DNA from: Ustulina deusta
Lineage: Eukaryota > Ascomycota > Sordariomycetes > Xylariales > Xylariaceae
Assembly: GCA_023159155.1 (NCBI GenBank)
Contig: JAJNNX010000002.1
Coordinates: 1,674,001 to 1,738,000 of the forward strand
Length of the DNA: 64,000 nt
Direction: 5' to 3'
Below are positions 39,669-52,300 of the stretch, piece after piece. Numbering within the stretch: position 1 is the stretch's first letter; each line of letters opens with the position of its first letter. The position numbers were made by a program, and so were the translations under genes. Below the pieces are notes generated by a model. It ran no database searches, had not been told where the DNA came from, and saw nothing but the letters and a program-made list of their open reading frames with translations.

Positions 39669-42600
39669 GATGACGTTATTAGTCCCTGGCAGTCGGTATG
39701 AGTAGACGGTGGTATGCTCTTAGGTATTCTTGCTCGAGTCAAGTGAATGACTCCCAAGGGTTGACAAGGCAAGATGGTGGTATGTCTACAAGCCGCACAC
39801 AAAAGTCGCCGTGATATTTCGAAAAGCCGGCACTCGACAGAGGAGACGTAAGCGGGCGAGAGGGAGAGCAGAGGTTATAATAATATTATGTGGGTTGATG
39901 GTTGATGGCAGACCGGGGGAGTCCAGTATAGGCCAGGGGGCGCCGGGGTCTGTTGTAAAACAGCGTGGGGAGTGGACGCAAAGACAAGCCGAAACGAAAC
40001 GGAGGCGCCAAACGAACAGGGAAGGCCAAACGCGCGGGCGCGCCGCTAGAAACACTGCCTAGGAAACAATGTGACGGGATGCAGAGGGGTGGACGGAAAG
40101 GGGGTGGCCTCAATACCAGCCGGAGGGGGCGCCAGTCGAGAGGAACGAATTAGATGCTCGGGCCGGGAAGAGAGCGGTGGTGTATGTACCGGCGGCGTGG
40201 TGTGTTGAAAATAGAAGACAAAAATAAAATAAGAAGAAAAATAGGAAAAACTAGGCTGCGCTATGCCGTATCGCCGTGATCCTATCTGCACACACTACAC
40301 ACTAGGGAGATGTCGAGATGGACAATGTACTTCAGTCGGGAAATACCAAGGCAAGGGAAGCGCAGGCACTGGAGCGTGGAGGGGGTTTAGGCACTCTTGG
40401 CGGTGGGCACAGGAGAGGCCAGGGGTGGGCGAGGTGGGCGAGGTGGACGTGCTCTGGAAAATGCGATCGTTTGACAGTGGAGCGCCTCGAGGACCAGTCG
40501 GCGCGAGCGAACGGAGGACGCAGTTCAGTCGACGATGGCGGCAAGCAGTGGACCGGAATGCTGCACCGTCACGCACTCGCACGCAGCCCACGCAGCGTGT
40601 AGGTGCTGGTGGGTGTATTGGGTGGTAACGCACGGGATTGGCTGGCTGAGCGGCAGAGAGAAGAGGTGCTCAATCGGGACTGGCTCGACTGGATGGATGT
40701 ATGTATGTATGTACTATGTATGTATAGGCAGGCTCGAGGATGGACGCTCTTTCTTGGTTGGCTTACGTGAAACAAGGAGGATTCTTCTCAGCTTCCTCGT
40801 CTCAAGAAAGCCTCGTCTGGCGCTGCACGTATGTTTTGCAGTACTCGAACACTGGAACTGTTGAAAACACACCGTCAGCGAGAAACGGAACATCGACACA
40901 GCACAACAGGCCGCGAGCGCAACACCGTCGGCCATCGAGACAAGTATTATGAGGCAGGCACACCATACCTTTTGAGAAGTAGCGTCGGTATCGAGTATCA
41001 ACCGTCGAATAGCTAGTGTCGAGGGCAACTGCGCTAGGCCGGAGGCTGTAATGTGATTGGTCGGGCGGCCCCGGTCACAGAGCAAGCGTTCATGCGGTTG
41101 CACTGGGGATCCAGCGGCGTCGTGATGTGGTTGGCAACAGGGGACTAAGCGCCGGGACTATTCCCAATCTATAATTAGCAGCCGCTCATTCGCTCGCGTT
41201 TCATTTGGCCCGGCCTGTCACCACCATTCTGCGTGAAGGCGGCAAGACACTTGGACCACTTACTGACCTGGCTGCGGACAATGCGCTGCTCTGGCTTGGG
41301 AGGTCTGGGATGCGGTGCAGTTGACGTTGGATGCAGTTCGATCCGGTGACGGGCGACCGAGGCTGTATGTGTTCGAGAGCCGGAGGCGATTGGTATTGTT
41401 GCCGAGAAGGGTGCTCATGTGTGCCCGAATGTGTGTGGGGACGGCGACGGACGGAGAGAGACGGAGAGGGCGAGGAAGAGGCAAGAAGAGGTGGTGTGGT
41501 GGTGTGGTGGCAGATGGGGTTGCAGTGCGTCGAGATGTGCTGAGGGCCGTTCCGCTCTGTGTGTCTTGCGTGATGTCAACTGACTATTCGATATCCTGGG
41601 CTGACTGCTGGACAGTGGTGGCATCACACAAGTCGTGGGCCACATCTGCCATTTATGCTGTCTTGCTCCGTGCCGACATGTCCAGAATCAAAACAACCCA
41701 AGACGAGCAGAAGCTTCCAATCTGCCATGGCCATGGCTCTGGCTCCGGTCCTGGCTATTCTTACCAGTCTGCGTCATTCAGCGCGCGGCTCACCAAACCG
41801 GCTTCACTTGTTTTCTGGTTTTCTGTCTGTACACACTCAGAGCCTGTCTCTGTTCTTCACCAGCCCTGTCCTCAGGCCGCCGGTGGGTAGCCTCCTTGAT
41901 TAGAGCGCGCGCCACAAGGTGTGCAACCTCGAAATACGCCTAATTCCGTCATGCAGTTGGTCAAGAGCATGTTTGCCCAAGTTCAGAAGACTAGCTCTTT
42001 CAGACCCGGCACTTCAGCGCGCGCGCGTGTTTTCATCTGGGTCTTCTAGACCACCAACCCATGTGCGCTGCCTGCCCGTCTGCCTGCCTGCCGCCGAGTA
42101 ACAAACGAGGTGAGCGTTTCCCCGTTTCTCTGCTTCCCTGCTTCCCTGCTTCCTTCCAAGCGCCTCGAGGTAATGGGCAATGTTTCTGCATTGAGGTTCC
42201 TGCCAATGGTCCGGGGTAACGGAGCCGCCAGGCTAGCTAAGCGCCTTCAAGCCTTTCACTGGTCCATACTGGCTTAATCCTCTCAGCTTCAACTACATGT
42301 TCGCCTCCGCGCTTAAGAAATAGAACGAGGCGTTTGGTTACAGGGCAAAGAGTCCTCTTTTATGGTTCGCCGGGTCGTAGCGCCGACCACCGCGTTAGAC
42401 GCTACCCCGGATTCCGCAATCTGCCTCGTGGCGAAGCTATCACCGATCAACTGACGCCCACTCCCCATCGGTAACAGCGTCATGCATAGTATTTCAAGCA
42501 TGCTAGGCTTGATATACGCAGGGCGTTACCGAGACAACCCAAAGCCATGGCATGTGTGTACTCTAATGTTCATGGCCAATGCCCGATGAAAGGGCGTCTA

Positions 42601-43696
42601 GCTATAGTAGCATCCTTGTCCTCGAGCCCAAGACCCAAGCTGTCGGGGTCGTCGAGACACAATCCTCCGTTATATTATTGGGCGGCCACGGTATCTTGCT
42701 GGATATTTCTAGGTTTACCCTTAGCATGTCCCTCCCTGTGCAAGCGGGAAACCCCCCCTTCGATATATTTATTCGGTTTGCCCAGGGAAACTTAGTGTTC
42801 GCAATTTTTAAGGAACAAGGTCTCCCACTATGTTCGTTGGGAATACTGTTTGCTTTCTCTCAAGTATGCTTCGATGACCAAACCTAACGAAACAGGTATT
42901 TTTAGATTTCTGCGACCCTAAAACACCCCCTTACGCGAAAGAGCTCCATCCTCCATCTAGCCTGAGAGCACAACATCGCACTCGATATTTTCTCTCGGTC
43001 TTCACATGTTTCCCTATTATGAAAGAAGAGCTATTCCTATACGGTTTTATCATCATGAAGGAAGCCTGCTATTCCCATCCTCTAGAAGCAGCACTAGCCT
43101 TCTTTTTTCCTCTTAATGCCAGTTTTCCAGCTATCAAAGCTACGAAATAGACCAAGAAGGTAAGGAACAACTACACAGACTCCCCCTTCTCAGGCCGACA
43201 ACAATCTTCTGGCAGCTCGGCTAGCAAGGGAGTACCACAACATCACTAGATATGACCAACACTTTTGCCCTATGCTACTCTTTCGATACCCTCAACCCCA
43301 CGCCGAGGATCAGCCCGAGCTGTTTTATTTGTAGAAGTCGGCGAGGGCTGACGCCCTGTGTTATCAGGAGTGTTGATCCCCCTTTTTCTATTAATTGAAC
43401 TCCGGCCGTCGAATCCTGCTGGTCGGTCTAACGCCAACTAAGCACATTGTTAGCGTCTGTGACTACAATCCTACAAAGCTCGTTAAAAGATATAGTAGAT
43501 AGCCACGATCCTAGTATAGCGAGTTATTATAGACCTTGCAAACTGGGAACCAATCCTTCCCACAAGTCCCTCGGCCGCGTGGGCATGCGCTCACTCATAT
43601 ACGTACGTAAGCCCAACGCAAACACCATGACTTCTGGTAAATTAGCCACGGGCTATCCAGTTTCACGTTGTGCAGTCTTGCTGCTCACATCTACAG
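39669..43696. other. Gene-poor region upstream of the Ser/Pro-rich gene
   Basis: Begins GC-rich with purine-rich stretches (about 39800-40600), which probably include the promoter and leader of the minus-strand gene at 38916. The remainder has open frames of up to 191 codons (41315-41890) with no family resemblance. A short CTGCTTCC tandem occurs near 42130-42153. Confidence 0.5.
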
Positions 43697-43883
43697 TTCG
43701 GTGATTACTTACCCATTCATCGAATTCCTGGTCCTAGCGCATCGATTCGCAGGGTGCTTGAAAGCAATAGGCTGGGATGACTTCACTTTACTTATAATAT
43801 CCAATGCCATACCATGTAATCGGGGCCTTGAACACGTGTACACTCTTGGCTTATATGGAACAAAAGAGAGTGGCCATCATTGA
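43697..43883 (+). pseudogene. Possible SAT4/PTH11-like membrane-protein fragment
   Basis: One open frame reads a hydrophobic segment (ITYPFIEFLVLAHRFAG) followed by LKAIGWDDFTLLIISNA. This resembles the first loop and second helix of fungal SAT4-type rhodopsin-domain membrane proteins, where a GWDD motif precedes a helix. Nothing convincing continues downstream, so this is probably a remnant or one exon of an unresolved gene. The match rests on one motif. Confidence 0.3.
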
Positions 43884-44930
43884 AGGATAGTAGGTAGGTT
43901 CATAATGTTCGGTGATACCGTGGCAATTCTTCAACCTCCTTTGTCTTCAATTGGTTTTCGTGGTGCCTGTATATCCATAATGTCGATACCAGTCCGTTGA
44001 TATTCCCCTGCCAAGAGTCACAAAGGCGGCATTCCACGTTGAGATGTTCGGTTTCAGTTCGACAGGCTTGGCGACGATATGAAACGTCGCTCTCCGAGGC
44101 ATATGCTTTCTAGGTTTGTTTCTTCCCTGCAGGTTTGCGACAAACCACTGGCTGTGCAGCCGGGAGACTGAAACTGCATGCACAACGCCTATTTTGGCTT
44201 TATGCAGATCAATATTTAGGTGTGAAGGGGATGGAGACGAAAGGATCATCACTTGATGTTGGTGATGAGTCTGGTCTACTAACAGTTAGCCATCTGCTCT
44301 GTGAATTTTCCGAGCACAGCGAAGGGATACCTATTCCACGCCTGTTTTGTTACCGTGGAATATTCATAGATCAGCCAGCCTCTCATGGTGATGCCGATTG
44401 CGATAGCTGTCCCCCCGATAAATATGGACTTTTTAGCCTAGAATGTCCTCAAATATCTCTGACAGCTGTCGCGAACGGGACACCAAACTGGTTTCCTAGG
44501 GCTCCAAAAAGGATCAGAACTACGGACAGCGAAACCTCATCTGTTTATTGAAAATATGAGCTATTCACAACAGTACTCTCTACCTTAATATGCGTGCTGA
44601 ACGCTTCAATAACATGGATATTAGTAGCGACCTGCCCTTCACTTGTGATACCACAACCGGCGAAACTCTAACCTATCATTAAAAATCATCATGCTCTGTC
44701 GCTCCGGACCTGCAGAAATATTTCTCTTCCTTCGGGCTGTATGGACCAGGATCGAGGAGACTGGAGATACCATATTGGCCGCAATCTCAGTGGCCCAGCG
44801 TTCCACCGCGGGCAGCAGGTATTACTCCAACACCCTTTCGACCAAATATACGTTTTTGCCCGTGTCCGTCTCAATACACAACATACACGGCGATGTCATA
44901 TCTTATCTTGAGATATTCCCCTCCGACATC
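43884..44930. other. Intergenic, no clear gene
   Basis: A 138-codon plus-strand frame ends at 44551 but resembles nothing I know. The rest may be the eroded 3' end of the ankyrin pseudogene. Confidence 0.4.
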
Positions 44931-47900
44931 TCATCCTGGCCAGTCAGCATACAGAGGAGAAACCACCGGTGGCACGTCAGTAGCTGTGAGTGGAAGATTA
45001 GCTAATTCGGCGATAAAGTATCTGCATGCGAAATGCCCGTTTTCCCCAGCAAGTCTCATAGCTTTCTTAAAGTTCCTCGGCTGGAACCCATTCTCAGCCG
45101 CCATTTCAAGGGGGGTACGTCGAACCATATGACACAGCCCTGGGTTGACGTGGGCGCCATGCTCGGTTAAGAGCTTGACTAGTTCTTGACTTCTAACGTC
45201 GAATGCTTTAACCATAGCGGTCTTGTAAATGGGGATGCTAGGTCTTTCATCAAAGCTGACAATACTATTAGGATCACAGCCACGATCAAGAAGTAATTTA
45301 ACTATATCGTAGCTGAATCGCGAAAAGTATGGAGCTTCTCTTATGGCTACCTCTATGGGCGTCAACGATGCGCTTGGTGGATCGCAAATCCCACCGTCGA
45401 ATATATCCACAGACCCTGATTTAATATATATAGGCACAAAGTCAGCCCTCTTCGGCTCTTGCAGAATAGCCTCTTTTAGTACGTTAGTTCTCAGACCTCT
45501 GGTGACTACATTTTGCCCGTGATTTGTTCCGTCAATGAGTACTGGAAACAGGCTTGGGCACCATCAGATAGCACATAGTAAAACCGTGTTGTCGGCAGCG
45601 TTGGCGCCCTTTTCGATCAGTTTTCGTGCCAGGCTGGCATCGCTTCCGAACACAGCAGCCGCAAGACATACCGTCAAGAACTCCAAAGTTGCGAGCTTAG
45701 ACCCTAGTATTAAGTCACACATCTCTTGGTCCTTAAGAGCTGGTATAAGGTAATTAGAAATATACTAACGAGGGGAAGAATCTGACTTCCATTTTAGCAC
45801 TCTCGGGTCAAAATCATCAGGCGTTGCAGCATTGCCTATCTGGTACCGAAAGTTGCCATGGAAAGAGGATAGATAATTCTTAGTTATCGACGGGTCAATT
45901 AGACACATTGAACCTTGAAGTGTATTTCTGCCTGGGGCCGGACTTCGCCAAGGCTCAACAAACTTCGTGCAATAAACAAATTGCCTTTTTCTATCGCCGT
46001 AGAAAAAATTGACTTATGATTTGGCAGTCTTAGTTCGAATCTGTATGTACATGTGGAAGCACCTCTTCGCAGAATCATCAACGCTATATCCTGATAGCCT
46101 TTTGCGATGGCAATTTGGAGAGCTCTCGCGATAGGGTGTGACTCCAGGTTAGGACAAGAATCTAATAGATGAGCGACAAGTTCGTAATTTCCACCTGTAA
46201 CCGCGGCCTCGATTGCGACTTCGATTGCGACTTCGAACCGGCCACCGTCATGTAGAGACTTGAAAATGCCTGCACATGCGAGAATATTGATGAACTTTGT
46301 ATTTCCAACTGCTATAGACTCTACCAAGGGAGTTGTACCGTGTTCTCTTTCGTCTTCATCTAGGTCCTTATACGACGGGTAGAAAGTGCGTGGATGGGGG
46401 TTAATGTTAAGCCTCATCAGCGTAACAAGGTCCATGATGGTAGGATGTTTACCGCTAATAGGAGCACTCAAGAGCCGCTCGTTGAGAACATCGGATGAAG
46501 GGCCGCAGTGAGGCAATACAGCCAAGAATGCCTCTGCATGGCCCTTGGAAGCCGTTAATACCAGCCCCCATTCAACCTTGTCTCGAAAATGCGATATGCA
46601 TTGGCCGCCGTGACGTTCTGCACAGTCATCTGTAAACTTATTGACTAGGTCGGCTCCCGCTTTATCCTTACAACCTGGTATCAACTCAGTCCAAAAATCT
46701 CACAGGAAAAATTCGGCATGTTGAGAGAGTAGAATATGAGTAATTATGAAAGACACAACGTTGTCGTTTAATCTGGGGAGTCTCCGTATAATATCCGGGG
46801 GAACCGCAACTCCGGCCTCAAACAACTTGCCCAGTATAGCGAGGCTGGGTTGGTGAGCACCACCATACTCTGCAAGTGTTAGCAAAGCTCCGCCATATGA
46901 ACTATAGGTTTTGTTGGGGCCAGCTTTATAAGAAAGAAGAAGATCCAAAATCGCTTCATCGCCGCGCATCGCCGCCATTTCTAACGGAGTCAACTGGTCT
47001 GGGACGTCAAAGATTATGCTGTTATTGGCATGGCCGAGACCTTTCTCGAGTAACTAGGCGACTATAACCTGCTTTCCTCTACGTATTGTAGCCTGGAAGA
47101 GGCTTGAGGCTAGTGATTGCTACATATTTTGGTGCAGCCCGGAAACAGCCTAGTAAGGATGATCCTAGACAGCCGCCTCACACATCTCCCGTGATGTCGT
47201 CTAGGCTGGACATGCCATTCATGATGGCTGCGAGTAAATATTGGGTAAAATTGAGTCTGCAGCGATTTTCCGGTGCCATGATCCTTTGGTTTCACTCATC
47301 TTGGGATAGAAAGTCTTGACGGGGGAGTCTGACATTCAGTGCGTCGAGGCCTAGGCTACCTGGCCAAGAATATGATGCTACTTCGTCCAGTTCAATTATT
47401 ATGCCATTAGACTTGTCTTGAATTTGCCCCTTTTTCTGTTTGCAATTGATATCAACGACCTCTTTCACAAGGTGTCTTAAGGGAAATTGTCCTAACCAGG
47501 TACAAGGGCAGATCGTCCAATACGTTTAGTGTTGCGAGATTTGTCTTTATAATATTTTCGAGCCCGGGAAATCTGGGTTCTAGGAGCAACATAGCTGCCT
47601 ATAACAACTCGACTCCTTGTGGCTTTGGGTAACCTATCAAGTCTTTCAAGGATTGGTTTCCACTCTTCAGGTCTAAGATTCTTGCGAGCTTCCCACGTCT
47701 TCAACCTAGCCTCAAACTGAGATGTGCTGTAGGCAAAGCTAACTAGCAACCAAGAATATGGGATGCAGATATTGGTCCCTCAAGTGGCGGTGAATCCATA
47801 TACCTCCTTCATTGACCGCATGAGTTTATTGAGAGTGAGGCCTTTGGTCTGATCTCGCCCTGTTGGATAGACTCGCTTTCATCACGAGCCATCCCCAGAT

Positions 47901-47976
47901 ACAAGGAGATGATGACCTTTTCGTGGTGTTCCCATTCCTCCTCCGTGATCTTCGATGGCTGTGAGGATGGCGTCAT
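44931..47976 (-). pseudogene. Broken Clr5-domain / ankyrin-repeat gene
   Basis: The start at 47974-47976 begins MTPSSQPSKITEEEWEHHEK, the first helix of a Clr5 domain. The rest of that domain (LTLNKLMRSMKEVYGFTAT) lies in another frame, so one or more bases have been lost or gained near 47860. The following intron has lost its donor: the position reads TTGAGG where GTGAGG is expected, although the acceptor CTACAG and the continuation TSQFEARLKTWEARKN are intact. Downstream are ankyrin-type repeats (LTPLEMAAMRGDEAILDLLLS, ELVAHLLDSCPNLE, YDIVKLLLDRGCDPN). These are interrupted by an in-frame TAG at 47054-47056, a TGA at 46700-46702 and further stops between 45440 and 45900. Intact Clr5-ankyrin proteins are common, expanded and poorly understood in filamentous ascomycetes. 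The lesions are few and point-like, so inactivation looks fairly recent. Confidence 0.75.
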
Positions 47977-48774
47977 TGAAAGTTGGAGACGATTGATAAC
48001 AAGAAAAGGGGGACGAGGCGGAGTCGGTGCCTTTTCACATGAGTAAAGTTCCTTTGAACGAGTGAGTTCCAAGACGACAGGGAGGAAGGTCCAATAAATT
48101 AAAGACGGTGGCAATGATGAACATTATGTTAGAATGAGGTTACGGTTGGCTTACTAACGCACCGATACTTGAGACGTAACTTAGAAGTAATCAGTCAGGT
48201 TTTGTCACTTGGCTGCAGCGCCCTCCAGATTTTGCCACTGTATTTTGGATCCGGGCTCTGTCCATACTATATATTGACACCTGTTCGGTTGGGTTTTGAC
48301 GCATGTAGTGTTACATTGGCCATTCTATGACCTATCTCTTACCTACAGGTACCTAGTTTTATCAGGTTTTCGGTTGGTAGGGCACTCCGCTACAACCCGA
48401 CTCACCGCCAGCCAATATGTGATTCAGCTGTAAAAAATCGGCACGGAATGCAGCTTTTGCGATATTTGTTGCGCATGCGAGTTTCGTGCTTCAACAGAAC
48501 CTAAAAAAGCTACCCATCTTACTACAACTGGTCAAAGGCGAGCACAGATTTTAGCCCTAGAAGAAATGAGATAGACAGCTTAGAATAGATATAACTTACC
48601 CGAAGTGTCTGGTCTGGGGTATACAAGTTGTGAAGAGATGCCCTGAGGTATATAGTAATGGTCAAATATGGACGTCAAATAAATCTGTTGCAAACCTTTC
48701 TACATATTCTTGCTGAGCGCTACCATTAGCAATTCCTCTCAGCTAGAACATTGACATAAATATATACGACTCGT
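47977..48774. other. Upstream region of the Clr5-ankyrin pseudogene
   Basis: No coding signal. It presumably held the pseudogene's promoter. Confidence 0.4.
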
Positions 48775-49138
48775 CATGGCTTCCGCATCTCAATAGCGCA
48801 GTGTTCGGTCATCCGGAGATAGAAACAGTAAGTAAGGAAAGCTATATTGATGGCTATCCTCCTTTACTAACCTGTCTTGTGACAGGGTAGACCAAAAATT
48901 ACCATATTCATTGGTACAATATCTCGATGCAGACTTCACGGTCCTCGAACGCACCTCTGGGTTAGTGAAGGGAAATGGTAGTTCAGCTAAGAAGAGCAAA
49001 GAATACATCGCGAGGGCTAAGAAGGAGATCGAGAAATTTGACGAGGCTTGGGGCAAAGGTGAAATACCCATGGATGGATTCCATGCGTTAAGCTCCTGTT
49101 TAGTTGTCCCCCAGGGCCGGGTGACAAACTATGAATGA
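48775..49138 (+). pseudogene. Small spliced-looking fragment, unknown
   Basis: A strong intron signature is present: GTAAGT at 48832, TACTAAC at 48868-48874 and GACAG ending at 48894. After it, an open frame reads QYLDADFTVLERTSGLVKGN and a Lys/Glu-rich helical stretch to a stop at 49136-49138. The segment before the intron has no continuous frame from an ATG in a compatible phase; the frame from ATG 48776 meets a stop after six codons. It is either a damaged gene or one whose first exon I cannot place. The family is not recognised. Confidence 0.3.
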
Positions 49139-49311
49139 ATATGATGTATCAAACAGAGAGGGTCGTTTCCAGTAATACGAGTGAGCATAGCAACGACCCA
49201 CCTAAATGTGAATAGCCATGTGCCAAAAAGCGTGATGAAGGAGAGTACCGCAGCAGAGAAGAACGCCAGAGGGGGTCAACAAATTTTGTATTAAAGGGGG
49301 CAATGTGAGTA

Positions 49312-49343
49312 GGCTCGGTTGTATAGTGGTATCCGCCTTGCCG
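49312..49343 (+). pseudogene. tRNA-Gly(GCC)-like 5' half
   Basis: The sequence matches the 5' half of a tRNA: an acceptor-like GGCTCGG, a D arm with TATAGTGGT, and CGCCTTGCCG resembling the tRNA-Gly(GCC) anticodon arm. No matching 3' acceptor or T arm follows within 100 bases. Read as a truncated tRNA copy, not a working gene. Confidence 0.4.
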
Positions 49344-52300
49344 TTATACGAGATGATAGGCTATACCTACACTTCCTAGTATAAATACATAACTTTTCAA
49401 CTAGGGAACTAGGCGATCATAATACAACACGACTCAACCAGAACTAGCCAAAAGGAGTGTGTCATGTTCATCTAGTCCCTAGAGACTTGCTGAATTAATG
49501 GTATTAATTATGCTTTTTACTTGTATAGCCACTTTGTAGCTATACAACCCCTTATTCAGCCACTCCATGTTCCACCCACTCTACGTCAATATTGATGCAC
49601 AAAAAATGCCTGGTTTAATACTTGCTAAGGGAGATGTAATTGGAATCACCTCGTACCTCAATTTGTCGTTGGCTAATTGGGACGAACTCGGTAGGTTATT
49701 GATATAAGGATTCTGTCTAATATTTGTAGGTGGTAAGACCCACTCTTACGCTAAGGGATCCTATCATGACACTGCTTCATGTAGAATGAAGAGAGCGTTT
49801 TGCATATTGTTAACAGAGATCGCTCATTGAAGGACTCCGGGGTTCTCACGCAGCAACACACATTCGTAATAGAACCATCCAATTACCCCAGTAAAAAGAA
49901 ACTGACGGGTTTGGCATTTAGTTGACAAATTAGTTGAGATTTATGTTGTCATTGAGAATTCGCTAAGGTGCCTTGGAAACCAAGGCGGTAGCCCTATCCT
50001 CACATTTTAAAAACAGGACTATCGGTAGCACCGAGGGGCCGAGTTGATAAATGGAACGCAATAAAACTTTCCTGAAAAAGGATAATTAAGCACGTTTGTT
50101 TGCCAGTGCGTAGTCCGTGTGCCTCGCCCCTAGACTTGAGTGGTGTGTCACACTACGTATATAATAGCTTCAGATGGGCAAGTGCCCGACTTGACTGTAT
50201 TCTATTTTCACGAGTAGTGTGACGGTATGGTGCTGCAGTTTTATTCCGCGACATGATATTTTCTTAGACATATATAGTTACATGTGGCTATATTGGTTGG
50301 CTCTATTCTATTCGCCCAGCTATAATAACCTATTCATCACTTAGTTCGCATTAAAACTTAATAGGTATTACCTAGGTATGTTGACATAGACATTATATTC
50401 ATTGTTTTTTTTAACACTTGTGGTGTAGATTCGGAATAAACAAAAGTTGATGACGAAAAAGCAAAGAGAAAAAACAAGGCTTCAAGCCCGGAATGAAATT
50501 CCGCGTTCTCACAGTTCTGAAACCCTTTACGATACATCAATGTTCTTATTATTAAAGCTATTTATCGACCCCTTGGGACACTGGACTGATCATGACCATT
50601 GACATATAAAACCGCTAGTGAAACAACTGAATATCATGCGTTTTGAAATAATAGTCTACTACTTATCCTCCTCTGACGCTGTTGATTTCTTGTCATTCAA
50701 TCGGAATTGACGATTAACTAGAAACATTTCATGTTGGAAACTTGCGCGTGGTCTAACCCTGCCAAATAATTCCTCGGATACATGTGACACATGGAGCTTT
50801 CATAATAAGCATCTCGCCAGCCCCATACTCTGTGGGCTAAACACTAAGTCCTCACTGTCTCGGGTCGCAGTGTGACAGGTAATTACCTCGTATGAACTTG
50901 GAGGTTTAGGCATCAGTTAACTCCCCTATTGAGCATTATACTACTATCCCCTGCCTCCTCCAGGGAGAGCCTTTTATCCACTCCGTGACAAATGACAAAG
51001 TATCGATCTTTTGTTTGGCAACTTCTCTCGGATTTCTTCAATACCGCCCCTCTCCGGCTGGAAATGGGTAGATATTAATATTAAAGTTCTAGGGAGCTAA
51101 TAACTACTTATCGCTTCCCACCCAGCACTTGCAGCTATCCTACTTCCCGTCGCCTCAGACTGAGTGCCAGAAGAGGTAGTTGGATAGGTCAAAGAGTCCA
51201 ATAGGATGGCGAATGACCCGATAATTACCTTCACCACATGACATGTGTCCCTATGTCTCCAGAGTCGCTAAATTCTACATAGTATTATTTCGCAATCTCA
51301 CTAGCTCAATTACCCCATAGAACAAACGCTAGTCTTGCTAGTCTCCCAACGCAATACTTGATCTTCGAACGGCAACGCATCACTCAACTAGTGAGCTGCC
51401 TTAGTTACGACTCGCTAATACAACCTCGCCAACAAATAAGGGCTCAACAACGCCGAACACGGTAACAATACGGGCAATATCGACGCCACATGTGAACCGT
51501 CCACTCAGTTAATAACTCTCAAGAGCCCCGTTAAGTACCGAGCCATCGGGTGCTTTAATCCCGCTCGTCCGTCTAACTGCAGTGCCATGGACCAAAGGCT
51601 GCTGGCACCCCTACCCTCGATGACATCAGCGCTAGTAATCAGTGAGATGGAAAACCAAAAAGCGAGATTAAGAGGCGGCGATCTCATCAGCCTCAGCGGT
51701 AACCAATACTACATTGACACGGCCGCCACGCGTAGCACGACGAGTGTGTCTCGGAATGAGAGCGGGCAAAGTAAGCACGAGGCTCGTCGGGAGGACTTTC
51801 CCCAGGGTCCGTTCACATGTGATGAGGGTCCAGTAATCAATGTATCGAGAGTCAGTCTGCCGCGGGGCGCGCCGTGGGTAGCAATGCGATAGCCGGTCAT
51901 CATTTCCGGAATGGGTCCGAAATGGCCGCCTGGCCCACGCTAGCTATCCAACCTTGGGGCGACGTCGTACTGAGATAGAGCGAACATTTGACGAGGATCA
52001 TAACAAATTCAATCGATAATATGTTTCCTAATTGGAACCGCGTCGGGAATAATATTAGTATCTACCTGAAAGCACCGTCATTGTCTTGGTGAAGGTAGAT
52101 AAATGTAGTGTAGTGTACCTCGGGTAGTGTAGTAGTAGGTAAATAACTATGTGAAGAAAGACGGGCTAGGCGTTGCGACGAAAACATAACCGTAATTGTC
52201 AAAAGCATGCGGTGCTCAACGAAATAAAAACTTCTAATCTAGGTTGTCGCGCAATACCATACCATACGTTATTTCCACTGAACGTGGTGCTGTGGGACTT

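Noticed and set aside
41315..41890. A 191-codon plus-strand frame
   Set aside because: It lies in GC-rich DNA with several overlapping frames, has no recognisable motif or domain, and its composition changes along its length.
44135..44551. A 138-codon plus-strand frame next to the SAT4-like fragment
   Set aside because: It does not continue the membrane-protein pattern and has no membrane segments or known motif.
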